This document shows positions 28,862 through 38,701 of a DNA stretch of 59,552 bases, piece by piece (position 1 is the first letter of the stretch; the number at the start of each line of letters is the position of its first letter). The notes below the pieces were generated by a model that saw only the letters and a program-made list of their open reading frames with translations, had not been told where the DNA came from and did no database searches. The position numbers and the translations under genes are program-made. Source of the DNA: an uncultured Acetobacteraceae bacterium (GTDB lineage Bacteria > Pseudomonadota > Alphaproteobacteria > Acetobacterales > Acetobacteraceae); contig CAIVPZ010000175.1 of assembly GCA_903907955.1 (NCBI GenBank), positions 1 through 59,552 on the forward strand, in the 5' to 3' direction.

Positions 28862-29791
28862 CTAGGCGAACCGCACCCCGGCCAGCCGTTCCGATGTCTC
28901 CCAGAGGCGGGCGGCGACGGCGGCATCCAACGCCCGGGCAGGCATCTTGGCCGCCCCTGGTGGCCCCATGATTTCGAACAGCCGCGTCGGCCCGTAATAC
29001 CCGCCGCCGCGCGCATCCGGCGAGGTCGCGGCGAACAGGACCGGCAATGCGGCCGGGCCGGCCGGCGGGCTGAGCGGAAGCAGGAACCGCTTCGCGATCC
29101 GCCAGAGCGCCGCGCGCAAGCCGGACGAGGCGGGTCCGTTGCTGATGATGTCGGTGCGGGCCCAACCCGGATGAGCCGCCATGCCATCGACCCCCCAGCC
29201 CGCCGCCACGCTGCGGCGCTGGAATTCCAACGCCAGCATCAGCATTGCCAGCTTGGTCATGCTGTAGGCGTGGAACGGGCGGTAGGCGCGTTCCGACTGC
29301 AGGTTGGCGAGATCGATCAACCCCACATGCGCGGCCATGCTGCTGAGGGTGACCACGCGCGCGCCGGCAACCCGCCGCAGCAGCGGCAGCAGCCGCGCCG
29401 TCAGGGCAAAATGGCCGAGATAGTTGGTGGCGAACTGCAGTTCGAAGCCGTCGGCCGTCAGTTGCCGCGCCGGCGGCGCCATGACCCCGGCATTGTTGAC
29501 GAGCAGGTCGATGCCCCGCCCCGCGGCGCGCAGCGTCTCCGCAAAGGCGGCGACCGAGGTGAGCGAGGCCAGGTCGAGCCGCGCGAACCGCGCCGCTGCC
29601 CCGGGATGGGCGGCGCGGAGGCGGGCCAGGGCGTCAGCGCCCTTGCTGTCGTTGCGGCCCGCCAGCACGACCTCGGCACCAGCCGCCGCCAGCGCGCATG
29701 CCGTCTCGAACCCGATGCCCCCGGTTGCGCCGGTGACGACGGCAAGCCGCCCGCTTTGCGACGGGATGTCCGCGGTTGTCCAACCAGTCAT
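28862..29791 (-). CDS. Short-chain dehydrogenase/reductase, retinol-dehydrogenase-like
   Basis: 309 residues. Classical-to-extended [11 protein letters not shown] (coenzyme site, residues 20-27), NNAG, SSM-A-H, and the catalytic pair in YSMTK. The length, the [17 protein letters not shown] segment and the C-terminal extension resemble the retinol dehydrogenase/WW-oxidoreductase-like group. NAD(P)-dependent; substrate unknown. Stand-alone, divergent from the RND operon, which leaves open a regulatory or functional link. Confidence 0.88.
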   Translation of the reverse strand: MTGWTTADIPSQSGRLAVVTGATGGIGFETACALAAAGAEVVLAGRNDSKGADALARLRAAHPGAAARFARLDLASLTSVAAFAETLRAAGRGIDLLVNNAGVMAPPARQLTADGFELQFATNYLGHFALTARLLPLLRRVAGARVVTLSSMAAHVGLIDLANLQSERAYRPFHAYSMTKLAMLMLALEFQRRSVAAGWGVDGMAAHPGWARTDIISNGPASSGLRAALWRIAKRFLLPLSPPAGPAALPVLFAATSPDARGGGYYGPTRLFEIMGPPGAAKMPARALDAAVAARLWETSERLAGVRFA

Positions 29792-29860
29792 GCATCATTC
29801 TCCAACGGAACAGATCAGGTGCGTTCCCGCATGCGGCCTGCCGGGCCAGTACCAAAGTCG

Positions 29861-29889
29861 TTGACACGTTCTGGAACTGGTGACTACCT
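29861..29889 (+). promoter_or_regulatory. Possible promoter/operator of the RND efflux operon
   Basis: A perfect TTGACA (29861-29866) is followed by the dyad GTTC-TG-GAAC (29868-29877) in the spacer; the -10 is weak (CTACCT at 17 bp or TACCTC at 18 bp). The 227-bp gap also holds a tandem ATTCGC(A/T)GGCCGGA repeat at about 29967-29996, close to the start codon. Confidence 0.35.
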
Positions 29890-30018
29890 CGAACCGCGTT
29901 GCGCCCCAATGGCCCGGCAAGCGGAGGGGGATATGTCGGTCACTGATGCCCACCTGCTCCATTCCTAAGCCGGCCATTCGCAGGCCGGAAATTCGCTGGC
30001 CGGACCGGCGAGGGCGCC

Positions 30019-31185
30019 ATGCCTGACCACAATCTGCGCCACCCGATCGACCTGGCGCCGCCCAGGGGGGGGCCGGCAGGCCGCCATGGCCTGAAGATCG
30101 CCGGCATCGTGGCGGCCATCGCCTTCGTGACGGCAGCCATCGTGCTGGTGTCTGGCGGCGTTTCCCGACCCAATGCTGAACTGGCGCCGCGCCCCCCTTC
30201 CACGGCGGCGCAGACCGTCGTCGTGGTGCCGGTCGCGGAGCAGGCGCTCACCCGCACCATCATCGGCGACGGCTCGGTCGTGGCCTGGCAGGAACTGGTC
30301 GTCGACTTCGAGACCGGTGGCCTGCGCGTGGTCGAAGTGGCCTTCGAGGAAGGCGACCGGGTCACCGCCGGCCAGATCATGGCGCGGCTCGATGACACGG
30401 TCCCCGCCGCCCAGCTGGCCCAGGCGGAGGCCGCCCTGGCCGAGGCGGAGGCGGCGCTCGACATCGCCCGTCTGGAATTGCGGCGGGCGACGGAACTGGC
30501 GCGCGGCAACGACATCGCCCGCCAGACCCTGGAGCAGCGTCAGTCCGCGGCCCGCCAGGCCGAGGCGCGCCTGCTCGCCGCCCGCGCCCGCCGTGACGAA
30601 ACCGCCGCCCGGCTCGCCCAGACCCGCGTGCTGGCGCCCGCCGACGGCATCGTTTCCCGCCGCGCGATCCTGCCCGGCGCGGTCGCGCAGCCCGCGCAGG
30701 AGGTCGCGCGCATCATCCGCGACGGCCGGCTGGAACTGGATGCGCGCGTGCCCGAACTCGATCTTGCCACCGTCCGGCCCGGCCAGCGCGTCCAGGTGCG
30801 GCACGGCGAGCGGGCGATCGCCGCCGAGGTGCGCGCGATCGCGCCGACCGTTGGCGGCGACAACCGGCTCGGCATCGTGCATGTCGCGCTGCCCGCCGGC
30901 TCCGGCCTGCGGCCCGGCATGTTCGCCCAGGCGGAGATCCAGCCGCAGCCGCGGCTGGCGTTGACCGTGCCGCAGCAGGCCGTGCTGTTCCGCGACACCG
31001 CACCGGTGGTGTTCGTGCTTCCCGCGGGCGCCGAGCGGGTCGTGCTGCGGCCGATCCGCACCGGCGACCGCTTCCTGGGCGCCGTCGAGGTGACCGATGG
31101 CCTGGCGCCCGGCGACCGTGTGGTGACCGCGGGGGCGGGCTTCCTCTCCGATGGCGAGCGCGTCCGCGTCGCTGCCGCGCGCTGA
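30019..31185 (+). CDS. RND efflux periplasmic adaptor (membrane fusion protein)
   Basis: 388 residues. One N-terminal membrane anchor (about 24-46), barrel-sandwich halves around an alpha-helical hairpin (GLRVVEVAFEEGDRV-x-AGQ ... LAPADGIVSRRAILPG), then beta-barrel and membrane-proximal domains. It links an RND pump to an outer-membrane channel. First gene of a two-gene operon, 11 bp before the pump gene. No TolC-like gene is nearby, so the channel must be shared. Substrate unknown. Confidence 0.93.
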   Translation: MPDHNLRHPIDLAPPRGGPAGRHGLKIAGIVAAIAFVTAAIVLVSGGVSRPNAELAPRPPSTAAQTVVVVPVAEQALTRTIIGDGSVVAWQELVVDFETGGLRVVEVAFEEGDRVTAGQIMARLDDTVPAAQLAQAEAALAEAEAALDIARLELRRATELARGNDIARQTLEQRQSAARQAEARLLAARARRDETAARLAQTRVLAPADGIVSRRAILPGAVAQPAQEVARIIRDGRLELDARVPELDLATVRPGQRVQVRHGERAIAAEVRAIAPTVGGDNRLGIVHVALPAGSGLRPGMFAQAEIQPQPRLALTVPQQAVLFRDTAPVVFVLPAGAERVVLRPIRTGDRFLGAVEVTDGLAPGDRVVTAGAGFLSDGERVRVAAAR

Positions 31186-31196
31186 CCGGCGTCGGC

Positions 31197-34100
31197 ATGG
31201 CCCCCCGCCCCGACGACCCCGGCTATCGCAACGTCTCGGCCTGGGCGATCCGCAACCCGATCCCGATCACGGTGCTGTTCCTGCTGCTGACGCTCGGCGG
31301 GCTGCTCGCGTTCCCGAAGCTGCGCATCAACACCACCCCCGATATCGACCTGCCGGCCGTCATGGTGGTCATCCAGCAGCCCGGCGCCGCGCCGGTCGAG
31401 CTGGAAACCCAGGTGACGCGGCGGGTCGAGGACGCGGTGGCGGGGCTGGGGGATGTCAAGCACATCACCTCCACCGTGCAGCAGGGCATGTCGCTGACCA
31501 TGGTGGAGTTCACCCTCGGCAAGGACCCCGACCGCGCCACCAACGACGTGCGCGACAAGGTGGCGCAGATCCGCGCCGACCTGCCCGGCACCATCCGCGA
31601 CCCCATCATCAGCCGCATCGAGGTCACCGGCGGCGCCATCCTGACCTACACGGTCGCCGCGCCGGGCATGAGCACCGAGCAGCTCTCCTGGTTCGTCGCC
31701 GATACGGTGGCCAGGTCGCTGCTCGCCATCCCGGGCGTGGCGATGATCAACCGGGTCGGCGGCGTCGAGCGCGAAATCCGGGTGGCGCTGAAGCCCGACC
31801 GGCTGCTCGCGCTGGGCATCACCGCCGGCCAGGTCAATGCGCAGCTGCGCGACGCCAATCTCGACCTGCCGGGCGGGCGCGGCACGCTGGGGACGAACGA
31901 ACAGAGCATCCGCACGCTGGCCTCGGCGCCCTCGGTGGAGGCGCTGGCGGCGCGGCCGGTCATCCTGCCGGGCGGGCGCACGGCGCGGCTCGGCGAACTG
32001 GCCGAGGTGAGCGACGCCACCGCGGAAATCCGCACCGCGGCGCGGCTGAACGGGGTACCCGTGGTCGGCTTCGAGGTGCTGCGCACGCGCGGCTCCTCCG
32101 AGGTGAAGGTCGCCATGGCAGTGGCCGGGCACGTGGCGCGGCTGGAGGCCGGGCACCCCGGCCTCGAGATCCGCAAGGTGACGTCCACCGTCGCCTTCGT
32201 CCAGGCGGGTTTCAATGCCGCCGCCGAGGCGCTGCTGACCGGCGCGGCGCTGGCCGTGCTGGTGATCTTCCTGTTCCTGCGGGACTGGCGACCGACCGCG
32301 ATCGCCTGCATCGGCATGCCGCTGTCGCTCATTCCGACCTTCCTGGTGCTGCACCTGCTCGGCTACGCGCTCAGCAACATCACCCTGCTGGGGCTGACGC
32401 TGGTCATCGGCGTGCTGGTGGACGACGCCATCGTGGAGATCGAGAACATCGTCCGCCACCTGCGCGCCCGCCCGGAGCGCGGCGCCTGGCTCGCGGCGAT
32501 GGACGCATCGGCCGAAATCGGGCTGGCGGTGATGGCGACCACCGGCGCGATCCTGGCGGTGTTCGTGCCGGTGACCTTCATGCCCGGCATACCCGGCCAG
32601 TTCTTCCGCCAGTTCGGCCTGACCGTCGCCGCCGCGGTGACCTTCTCGTTGCTGGTGGCGCGGCTGCTGACGCCCCTGCTGGGGGCGTATTTCCTCCGGC
32701 CCGGGACGGCTGCCCGGCCGGACGAGATCGGCGACGGCGCGATCGGGCGTCGCTACCTCGCGCTGCTCGGCTGGTCGCTGCGGCATCGCTGGATCACCCT
32801 GGGCGGCGCTGGCGGATTCTTCGTGCTGTCACTCGCCCTGGTGCCGCTGATCCCGTCGGATTTCATCCCGGCCACCGATCGCGGCCGTTCGGCGCTGGCC
32901 ATCGAGCTGGCCCCGGGGGCCACCCTCGCCGAGACCGACGCCGTCGTGCGGCGCGCCACCGACATCCTGCTGGCCCGGCCGGAGGTCGCATCGGTGTTCG
33001 CCTCGCTCGGCACGGCAAGCATGGTGGGCGGCCCCGGCATGGGCAGCACCACCATGCCGGGCGATCCGCGCAACGCCAACCTGATGGTGACGCTGGTGCC
33101 GCGCGGGCAGCGCAGTCTCAGCCAGCAACGCTTCGAGGCGGCGGTGCGCCCGGCGCTGGAGAGCCTCCCCGGCGCACGCGTACGTTTCGGCGCCGACGGC
33201 ATGAGCGGGGCGAAGGCCGCCATCACCCTGGTCGGCGATGATGCCGCGCGGCTCGCGGCCGCGGCCCGGGAGCTGGAGAGCCAGATGCGGGGCGTCCCGG
33301 GGCTGGCCGGCGCGCGCTCGGTCGCCAGCCTGGAGCAGCCGGAGCTGCAGATCGTGCCCCTTTACACGCGGGCCGCCGAACTCGGCGTCTCAGCCGCGGC
33401 GATCGGGGCCACCGCCCGCATCGCCACCATCGGCGACATCGACCAGGCGCTCGCCCGCTTCAACCTGCCCGACCGGCAGATTCCCATCCGGGTCATGCTG
33501 GACGAGGATGTCCGCGGCCAGGTGGAGGCGCTGCGGGCGCTGCGCGTCGCCGGGCGCAACGATGTGGCGGTGCCGCTCAGCGCGGTGGCCGAAATCCGGT
33601 ATGGCGCCGGCCCGGCGCAGATCGACCGGCTCGACCGGGTGCGCAAGGCCACGGTGGAGGCCGAACTGAACGGCATGCCGCTGGGCGAGGCGAACAAGCT
33701 GATTGCCGCGCTGCCGGTCATGCAGAACCTCCCGGCGGGGGTGCGCGAGCTGGAGACCGGGGACAAGGAGGTGATGACCGAGCTGTTCGGCGGCTTCATC
33801 CTCGCGCTGGGTGCCGGCGTGCTGCTGATCTATCTCGTGCTGGTGCTGCTGTTCGACGGCTTCGGGCAACCGCTCACCATCATGTCCGCGCTGCCGCTGT
33901 CGCTCGGCGGCGCGCTGATGGCGCTGCTGCTGGCGCAGAAGGCGCTGGGCGTATCGGCGGTCATCGGCGTGCTGATGCTGATGGGCATCGTCGCCAAGAA
34001 CAGCATCCTGCTGGTGGAATATGCGATCGAGGCGGAGCGGGCGGGCCTGTCCCGTCTGGCGGCGCTGATGACGGCGGCCCGCAAGCGGGCACGGCCGATC

Positions 34101-34355
34101 GTGATGACCACCGTGGCGATGACCGCGGGCATGGCACAACTCGCCCTCGGGATCGGCGCCGACGCGGAGTTCCGCTCGCCGATGGCGCTGGTGGTGATCG
34201 GCGGGCTGATCACCTCGACGGTGCTCAGCCTGGTTGTCGTGCCGGCGGTCTACACCGTTGTCGACGACCTGAGCCGGCGCGTTGCCGGCCTGTGGCGCCG
34301 GGCCGGGAAATCCGCCGCGGCGGCCCGGGATCCGGCCGGCAAGCGTGACGCATGA
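31197..34355 (+). CDS. RND family efflux permease (HAE1/AcrB-like)
   Basis: 1052 residues, full length: 12 transmembrane helices in two halves, each with a large periplasmic loop. N-terminal WAIRNPIPITVLFLLLTLGG is typical; the proton-relay Asp pair lies in TM4 (VIGVLVDDAIVEIENIVRH). Both halves carry the usual porter-domain repeats (TVARSLLAIPGVAMIN in the first). Probably exports hydrophobic or amphiphilic compounds with the adaptor upstream. The last 30 residues are a basic/Ala tail. Confidence 0.95.
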   Translation: MAPRPDDPGYRNVSAWAIRNPIPITVLFLLLTLGGLLAFPKLRINTTPDIDLPAVMVVIQQPGAAPVELETQVTRRVEDAVAGLGDVKHITSTVQQGMSLTMVEFTLGKDPDRATNDVRDKVAQIRADLPGTIRDPIISRIEVTGGAILTYTVAAPGMSTEQLSWFVADTVARSLLAIPGVAMINRVGGVEREIRVALKPDRLLALGITAGQVNAQLRDANLDLPGGRGTLGTNEQSIRTLASAPSVEALAARPVILPGGRTARLGELAEVSDATAEIRTAARLNGVPVVGFEVLRTRGSSEVKVAMAVAGHVARLEAGHPGLEIRKVTSTVAFVQAGFNAAAEALLTGAALAVLVIFLFLRDWRPTAIACIGMPLSLIPTFLVLHLLGYALSNITLLGLTLVIGVLVDDAIVEIENIVRHLRARPERGAWLAAMDASAEIGLAVMATTGAILAVFVPVTFMPGIPGQFFRQFGLTVAAAVTFSLLVARLLTPLLGAYFLRPGTAARPDEIGDGAIGRRYLALLGWSLRHRWITLGGAGGFFVLSLALVPLIPSDFIPATDRGRSALAIELAPGATLAETDAVVRRATDILLARPEVASVFASLGTASMVGGPGMGSTTMPGDPRNANLMVTLVPRGQRSLSQQRFEAAVRPALESLPGARVRFGADGMSGAKAAITLVGDDAARLAAAARELESQMRGVPGLAGARSVASLEQPELQIVPLYTRAAELGVSAAAIGATARIATIGDIDQALARFNLPDRQIPIRVMLDEDVRGQVEALRALRVAGRNDVAVPLSAVAEIRYGAGPAQIDRLDRVRKATVEAELNGMPLGEANKLIAALPVMQNLPAGVRELETGDKEVMTELFGGFILALGAGVLLIYLVLVLLFDGFGQPLTIMSALPLSLGGALMALLLAQKALGVSAVIGVLMLMGIVAKNSILLVEYAIEAERAGLSRLAALMTAARKRARPIVMTTVAMTAGMAQLALGIGADAEFRSPMALVVIGGLITSTVLSLVVVPAVYTVVDDLSRRVAGLWRRAGKSAAAARDPAGKRDA

Positions 34356-34386
34356 TCGCTTCCTTCGGGCCTTCCTTTTCAAACCC

Positions 34387-36369
34387 TCAGGCCACACCGA
34401 ACCCGGCCGCGCGCAGCGCCGCCTGCCCCGCCGCGCCCTGCAGCACCGCCAGGAACGCCTGCACCGGCGCACGCGCCAGCCGCCGCTCCGGGACGAAAAA
34501 GTCATACTGCTCGTCGGCCACCGGGATGAACCCCAGGCCATAGGCAAGCGCGACCGTCTCGATTGCCATGCCCCAGTCCGCCCGCCCCTGCGCCACCGCG
34601 GCGGCGACGGCATTGTGCGAACGCGGCTGGTTCGCGTAGCCGGCCGGACGCACGCCGCCGAGCATGCCGTCAATCAGGATGCGCGTGCCGGCGCCAAAAT
34701 TGCGGTTCACCATGATGCAGCCCGGGTCCGCCGCGGCGTCGCGCACGCAGGCGGCGGCGTCGCCCGCGGCAAAGCGGGGATCGCCATTGCGGAACACGAT
34801 CCCCTGCCGCCGCCGCCACCCCGGCACGAGTTGCAGCCCCGGCACCAGGAACGGCGCATTGTACTGTCCCGTCACGGGGTCCAGCAGATGCGCCGGCGCC
34901 AGGTCGCAGGCATCGCGCCGCGCCGCATTGAACCCGCCCAGGCTGCCCACCGCCAGCACCCGCGCCCGCACGCCGCGCGCCGCCAGCAGGCCGAGCACCG
35001 CATCAAGCCCGACGCAATGGCTGCCGATGACAACCAGATCGGGCAATTGCGGCGTCGCGGCGCCGATCAGCCGCACCGAAACCGCAGCACCGGCCTCCAT
35101 CCCCGGTGACAACGCCGCCACGGTAAAGAACCCGTCCGCCTGCCCGAACGCGGTCACCGCCCCCGATCCCTTGCCGATCGGCCAGGCGGCCAGGCCGCCC
35201 TCGGGCGCCTCGGCCAGCGACACCATGACGTATTCGGTCCGCCCCAGATCACTCGGCGTCCGCACCGCGAGCCGCGCCGGCACCGCCGCCTCGGCCAGCT
35301 TCGCCAGCCCGGCGAGCGCCCGGATCACCGGCACCACGAAGGCGTGAAAGGTGAACACCGCCGAGGTGGGGAAGCCGGGCAGCAGCACCACCGGCTTGCC
35401 GCCGACCGCGGCGAGGCACAGCGGCTTGCCCGGCTTCAGCGCCACCCCGTGCACCAGGATGCCGGGCGGGCCGAGCCGCGCCAGGATGCGGTGCGCCACG
35501 TCCCCTGCCCCCTTCGAGGTGCCGCCGCTCAAAACCACGATATCGGCCAGATCAAGCGCCCGGCGCACCGCCGCTTCCAGCGCCGCCTCGTCGTCGCGGA
35601 TGATGCCGAGCGGCAGCGGCTCCCCCCCGTGCTCGGCCACCGCGGCGGCGAGGATGGCGCCGTTGCTGTCGGGAATCGCGCCAACGGGCAGGTTCACCGT
35701 GCCGGGCGGCACCAGCTCATCGCCGGTGGACAGCACCGCGACCCGCGGCCGGCGCACCACCGCCACACTGGCCAGGCCGCAGGCGGCCAGCATGCCGATC
35801 TCGCGCGCGCCGATCACCGCACCGGCGCGCAGCAGCGTCTCGCCACGCGCGATGTCACTGCCGGCGAAGCCGACGAACTGCCCGGGCGGGATGGCGCGCC
35901 GCACCGCCACCACCGGCAGGCCGGACTCGTCCGCTGCCAGATCGGTATATTCAATCATCATAACGGCATCGCAACCGCGCGGCAGCGGCGCGCCGGTGGC
36001 GATCGCGGTCGCGGTGCCGGGCGCCACCGCGATCGTGGCAACGGCGCCGCAGGTGAGCACCTCGGCATTCAGCCGCAGACGGCGCGGGGTCTGTTCATCG
36101 GCCCCCAGCGTGTCGGCGGCCTGCAGCGCGAACCCGTCCACCAGCGCGCGGTCGAACGGCGGCGCGTCATGCGCGGCGGCGACCGTCTGCGCCACCACCC
36201 GGCCGGGCGCGGCTGCCAGCCCCACCGTCTCCGGCGGCAGCGTGCCGAGATCGATCGCCGCATGGAAGCGCCGCTCCGCCGCCTCGGGCGACACCACGTC
36301 CAGGAACTGCTCCTGGCGGGCGGCGCGGCGGATGCGGTCGAGCAGGGTGGCGGTGGGTGGTTCGGTCAT
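34387..36369 (-). CDS. MoeA-like molybdotransferase fused to a substrate-binding-protein-like domain
   Basis: 660 residues. Residues 1-420 are MoeA-like: linker domain with PPFDRALVDGFALQA, the MoCF core SGGTSKGAGD, and GKPVVLLPGFPTS. Residues 430-660 resemble the PBP-like domain of molybdate/tungstate-binding or LysR-effector type (VIGSHCVGLDAVLGLL; NRNFGAGTRILID; GMAIETVALAYGLGF). Such MoeA-PBP fusions are known in bacteria and archaea and are thought to join metal insertion with metal or ligand recognition. Start at 36369 gives MTEPPTATLLDRI. The second, shorter MoeA-like gene ends 25 bp upstream, so they form an operon. Confidence 0.88.
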   Translation of the reverse strand: MTEPPTATLLDRIRRAARQEQFLDVVSPEAAERRFHAAIDLGTLPPETVGLAAAPGRVVAQTVAAAHDAPPFDRALVDGFALQAADTLGADEQTPRRLRLNAEVLTCGAVATIAVAPGTATAIATGAPLPRGCDAVMMIEYTDLAADESGLPVVAVRRAIPPGQFVGFAGSDIARGETLLRAGAVIGAREIGMLAACGLASVAVVRRPRVAVLSTGDELVPPGTVNLPVGAIPDSNGAILAAAVAEHGGEPLPLGIIRDDEAALEAAVRRALDLADIVVLSGGTSKGAGDVAHRILARLGPPGILVHGVALKPGKPLCLAAVGGKPVVLLPGFPTSAVFTFHAFVVPVIRALAGLAKLAEAAVPARLAVRTPSDLGRTEYVMVSLAEAPEGGLAAWPIGKGSGAVTAFGQADGFFTVAALSPGMEAGAAVSVRLIGAATPQLPDLVVIGSHCVGLDAVLGLLAARGVRARVLAVGSLGGFNAARRDACDLAPAHLLDPVTGQYNAPFLVPGLQLVPGWRRRQGIVFRNGDPRFAAGDAAACVRDAAADPGCIMVNRNFGAGTRILIDGMLGGVRPAGYANQPRSHNAVAAAVAQGRADWGMAIETVALAYGLGFIPVADEQYDFFVPERRLARAPVQAFLAVLQGAAGQAALRAAGFGVA

Positions 36370-36394
36370 GGGGGTCCAGGGATGGATGCCGCGG

Positions 36395-37489
36395 TCAGAG
36401 ATCACGGCCGTCGAGGACGGTGCCCGAATCGTATCCCTCGCTGCCGGCCGGAACGACAAAGCATAGCTGCGCCCGCGCGAAGGCCGCCAGCGGCAGGTCG
36501 CCGACGCCGAGCGGGATCATGCCACCCTCCGCCGCCTGCAGCAGCGCCAGTTCGGCAACCCCGGGGGTGGAAACCAGCTTGCGCGCGAGCCGCATCCGGC
36601 GGCACGGCGGCGGCGGCGCCCCGCTCAGGCGCCGCAGAACCGGCGCGCCGAGCACCAGCCAGGTGCCCAGCGCATCGGCCGGGCGGCCCGGCAACAGGAT
36701 GACGGGCACGCCGGCAACCGCACCGAAACCAGCGGTGGTGCCGGGACGCAGACCGATGCCGTGCACCGCCAGCAGGCCGGCATCGCCCAGGGCGGCGGCT
36801 GTGTGGTCGTCGGTGCCATCGCCCGTCCCCCCGGTGGCGATGACCAGATCGGCCTGCGCCGCCGCCCCGGCCAGCGCCGCCGCGATCCGCCCTCGCCCGG
36901 CAACGGCGGAGAACACCTGCACCGCCGCCCCGTCAGCCGCAAGCAGCGCCGCCAGGCAGGGGGAAAGGGTATCCAGCCCGGGGACGACACCGGTCGGCAC
37001 CACGGCAACGCGGGGGACGCGCACCGATACCTCCCGCACCGCGAGCAGCGGCAGATCCCACGCCGACAGCCGCGCACCGTGCCGCCGCCAGCAGGTCCCG
37101 GCGGCGATATCGCGGCCAGCCGCGCGCACGCCCTCGCCCGGCGCCACCGGCGCCGACAACGCCGCCAGCTCGCCGCACCAGAACAAATCGCGGGCAGCGA
37201 CCACGGCATCCGTGCCGGGCGGCAGCGGCGCGCCCTGGGCCAGTCGCGCCGGCCGCGCCAGCATCACCGGCGCGTAGGGGCCGGCCCCGTCAAGCCCGGC
37301 CGCCCGCACCGCAACACCGTCACGGGCGGCGACCGCAACGGGCGGCAGGTCGGTGCCGGCGGTCAGGTCCGTGGCGAGCACCCGGCCGACCGAAGCGGCC
37401 GGCGGCAGGTACACCGGAGCGACAGGTCCCTCCACCAGCGCGCCGAGCCTTTCCAGTGCGTCGGTAAGCCCGGTCAGGGGGGTCGTCAC
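36395..37489 (-). CDS. Divergent MoeA-like molybdopterin-binding protein
   Basis: 364 residues from a GTG at 37489; the start is uncertain because GGAGG is only 2 bases before it and no better in-frame start follows. It aligns to the MoeA linker (ASVGRVLATDLTAG, then AVAARDGVAVRAAG in place of the usual N-S-A-M-D-G-Y) and to the MoCF core (VIATGGTGDGTDD, VILLPGRPADAL). Changes in the DGY motif suggest altered or lost catalysis. Upstream partner of the MoeA-PBP fusion. Molybdenum-cofactor metabolism is the likely field; exact role not known. Confidence 0.8.
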   Translation of the reverse strand: MTTPLTGLTDALERLGALVEGPVAPVYLPPAASVGRVLATDLTAGTDLPPVAVAARDGVAVRAAGLDGAGPYAPVMLARPARLAQGAPLPPGTDAVVAARDLFWCGELAALSAPVAPGEGVRAAGRDIAAGTCWRRHGARLSAWDLPLLAVREVSVRVPRVAVVPTGVVPGLDTLSPCLAALLAADGAAVQVFSAVAGRGRIAAALAGAAAQADLVIATGGTGDGTDDHTAAALGDAGLLAVHGIGLRPGTTAGFGAVAGVPVILLPGRPADALGTWLVLGAPVLRRLSGAPPPPCRRMRLARKLVSTPGVAELALLQAAEGGMIPLGVGDLPLAAFARAQLCFVVPAGSEGYDSGTVLDGRDL

Positions 37490-37611
37490 GTCCTCCGCTT
37501 GATGCCGCCATGCGCGCCAGGGAGCGAAGTATAGAGCAATCGGGGGACGCAAACACGTCGCCCCCGGGGGCAGGGATAGCGGCTGAAAGCCGCTCAGTCC
37601 GCCTTCACGAC

Positions 37612-38547
37612 TCACGCCGCCAGCTGCGCCGGAAACCCCACCGTCGCCGCCAGCCCGTCGGCCAGCATGGTCCTGGCAGCGGTGCCGAGCGCCGCGCCGG
37701 CGGCAGCGGGGTCACCCAGGGAGTGGCGGATATCGCCCGGCCGGGGCGGGCCGAAGCCAAGCCGCGGCGCCCGGCCGGCGACGACGCCGATGGTTTCGGC
37801 AAGCTCGCGGATGGTGGTCGCCCGGCCGGTGCAGGCGTTGAACACGACGGCGCCGGGGCGGGCCTGGATATGGGCGAGCCCCGCCAGCAGGTGGCGCACG
37901 ATGTCGCCGACATAGATGAAGTCGCGGGTCTGGCCGCCGTCGCCGTCGATGGTGATCGGCGCGTTGCCGGCGATGCGGTCGGCAAAGATGGAAATCACCC
38001 CGCTGTACGGCGAGCGCGGGTCCTGGCGCGGACCGTATACGTTGAAAAAGCGGAACCCGCAGGTCGGCACGCCGTGCACGCCGAAACCCACCGCGGCATG
38101 CAGTTCGGATCCCAGCTTGTCGGCGCCATAGGCCGACATGGGCGCCGGGGCGAGGCCCTCATGCAGGCGCGGCGCCGCCTGCCGGCCGTAGATGGCGGCG
38201 GACGAGGCATACACCACCGGGATGCCGCCGGCGGCACGGGCGGCGTCGAGCACGCTGATGGTGCCGGCCAGATTGGTGCGGTTGGTGCCGACCCAATCGG
38301 TGTTCCCCCGCGCAACCGAGGCGATGGCGGCGAGGTGAAAGCAGGCATCGGCATTCGCCAGGGCCGCGCGCATGACCGCCGGATCGGCCACGTCGGCGAC
38401 GGTCAGCCGGGCGCGGCGGTCGAGATTGGCACGGTGCCCGGTGGAAAGATCGTCGACCACGAGCACCGCGTGGCCCGCGGCGAGCAACGCATCGACGAGG
38501 TGCGATCCGATGAAGCCGGCGCCGCCGGTGACAACGATGCGGGACAT
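37612..38547 (-). CDS. NAD-dependent epimerase/dehydratase (UDP-glucose 4-epimerase-like)
   Basis: 311 residues. Extended SDR: TGGAGFIGSHL (7-17) binds NAD, DDLSTG follows, YASSAAIYG carries the catalytic Ser, and YGADK the Tyr/Lys pair. FFNVYGPRQDP and the later DFIYVGDIV match nucleotide-sugar epimerases. It probably supplies a sugar nucleotide for envelope polysaccharide. Start at 38547 (MSRIVVTGG), with GGGAAAC 6 bases upstream; a longer frame runs into the kup promoter region. Divergent from kup. Exact sugar unknown. Confidence 0.9.
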   Translation of the reverse strand: MSRIVVTGGAGFIGSHLVDALLAAGHAVLVVDDLSTGHRANLDRRARLTVADVADPAVMRAALANADACFHLAAIASVARGNTDWVGTNRTNLAGTISVLDAARAAGGIPVVYASSAAIYGRQAAPRLHEGLAPAPMSAYGADKLGSELHAAVGFGVHGVPTCGFRFFNVYGPRQDPRSPYSGVISIFADRIAGNAPITIDGDGGQTRDFIYVGDIVRHLLAGLAHIQARPGAVVFNACTGRATTIRELAETIGVVAGRAPRLGFGPPRPGDIRHSLGDPAAAGAALGTAARTMLADGLAATVGFPAQLAA

Positions 38548-38701
38548 TCGCAAGTTTCCCTGAAAATTGGAGCTGGCCGGGACAACGCAAGCGGCGTGCC
38601 CGCAGCATGCGTTGCAATGTGCGACGGGCGCTGCCGCCACACTTTCGCTTGCGCGCCGCCGCGCCGGGCAGGCAGGGTGCCGCCCGGCAATCCCGTGGGG
38701 C

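Noticed and set aside
29868-29877. GTTCTGGAAC as a LexA box
   Set aside because: The spacing is GTTC-N2-GAAC, not the GTTC-N7-GTTC of alphaproteobacterial LexA; kept only as a generic dyad.
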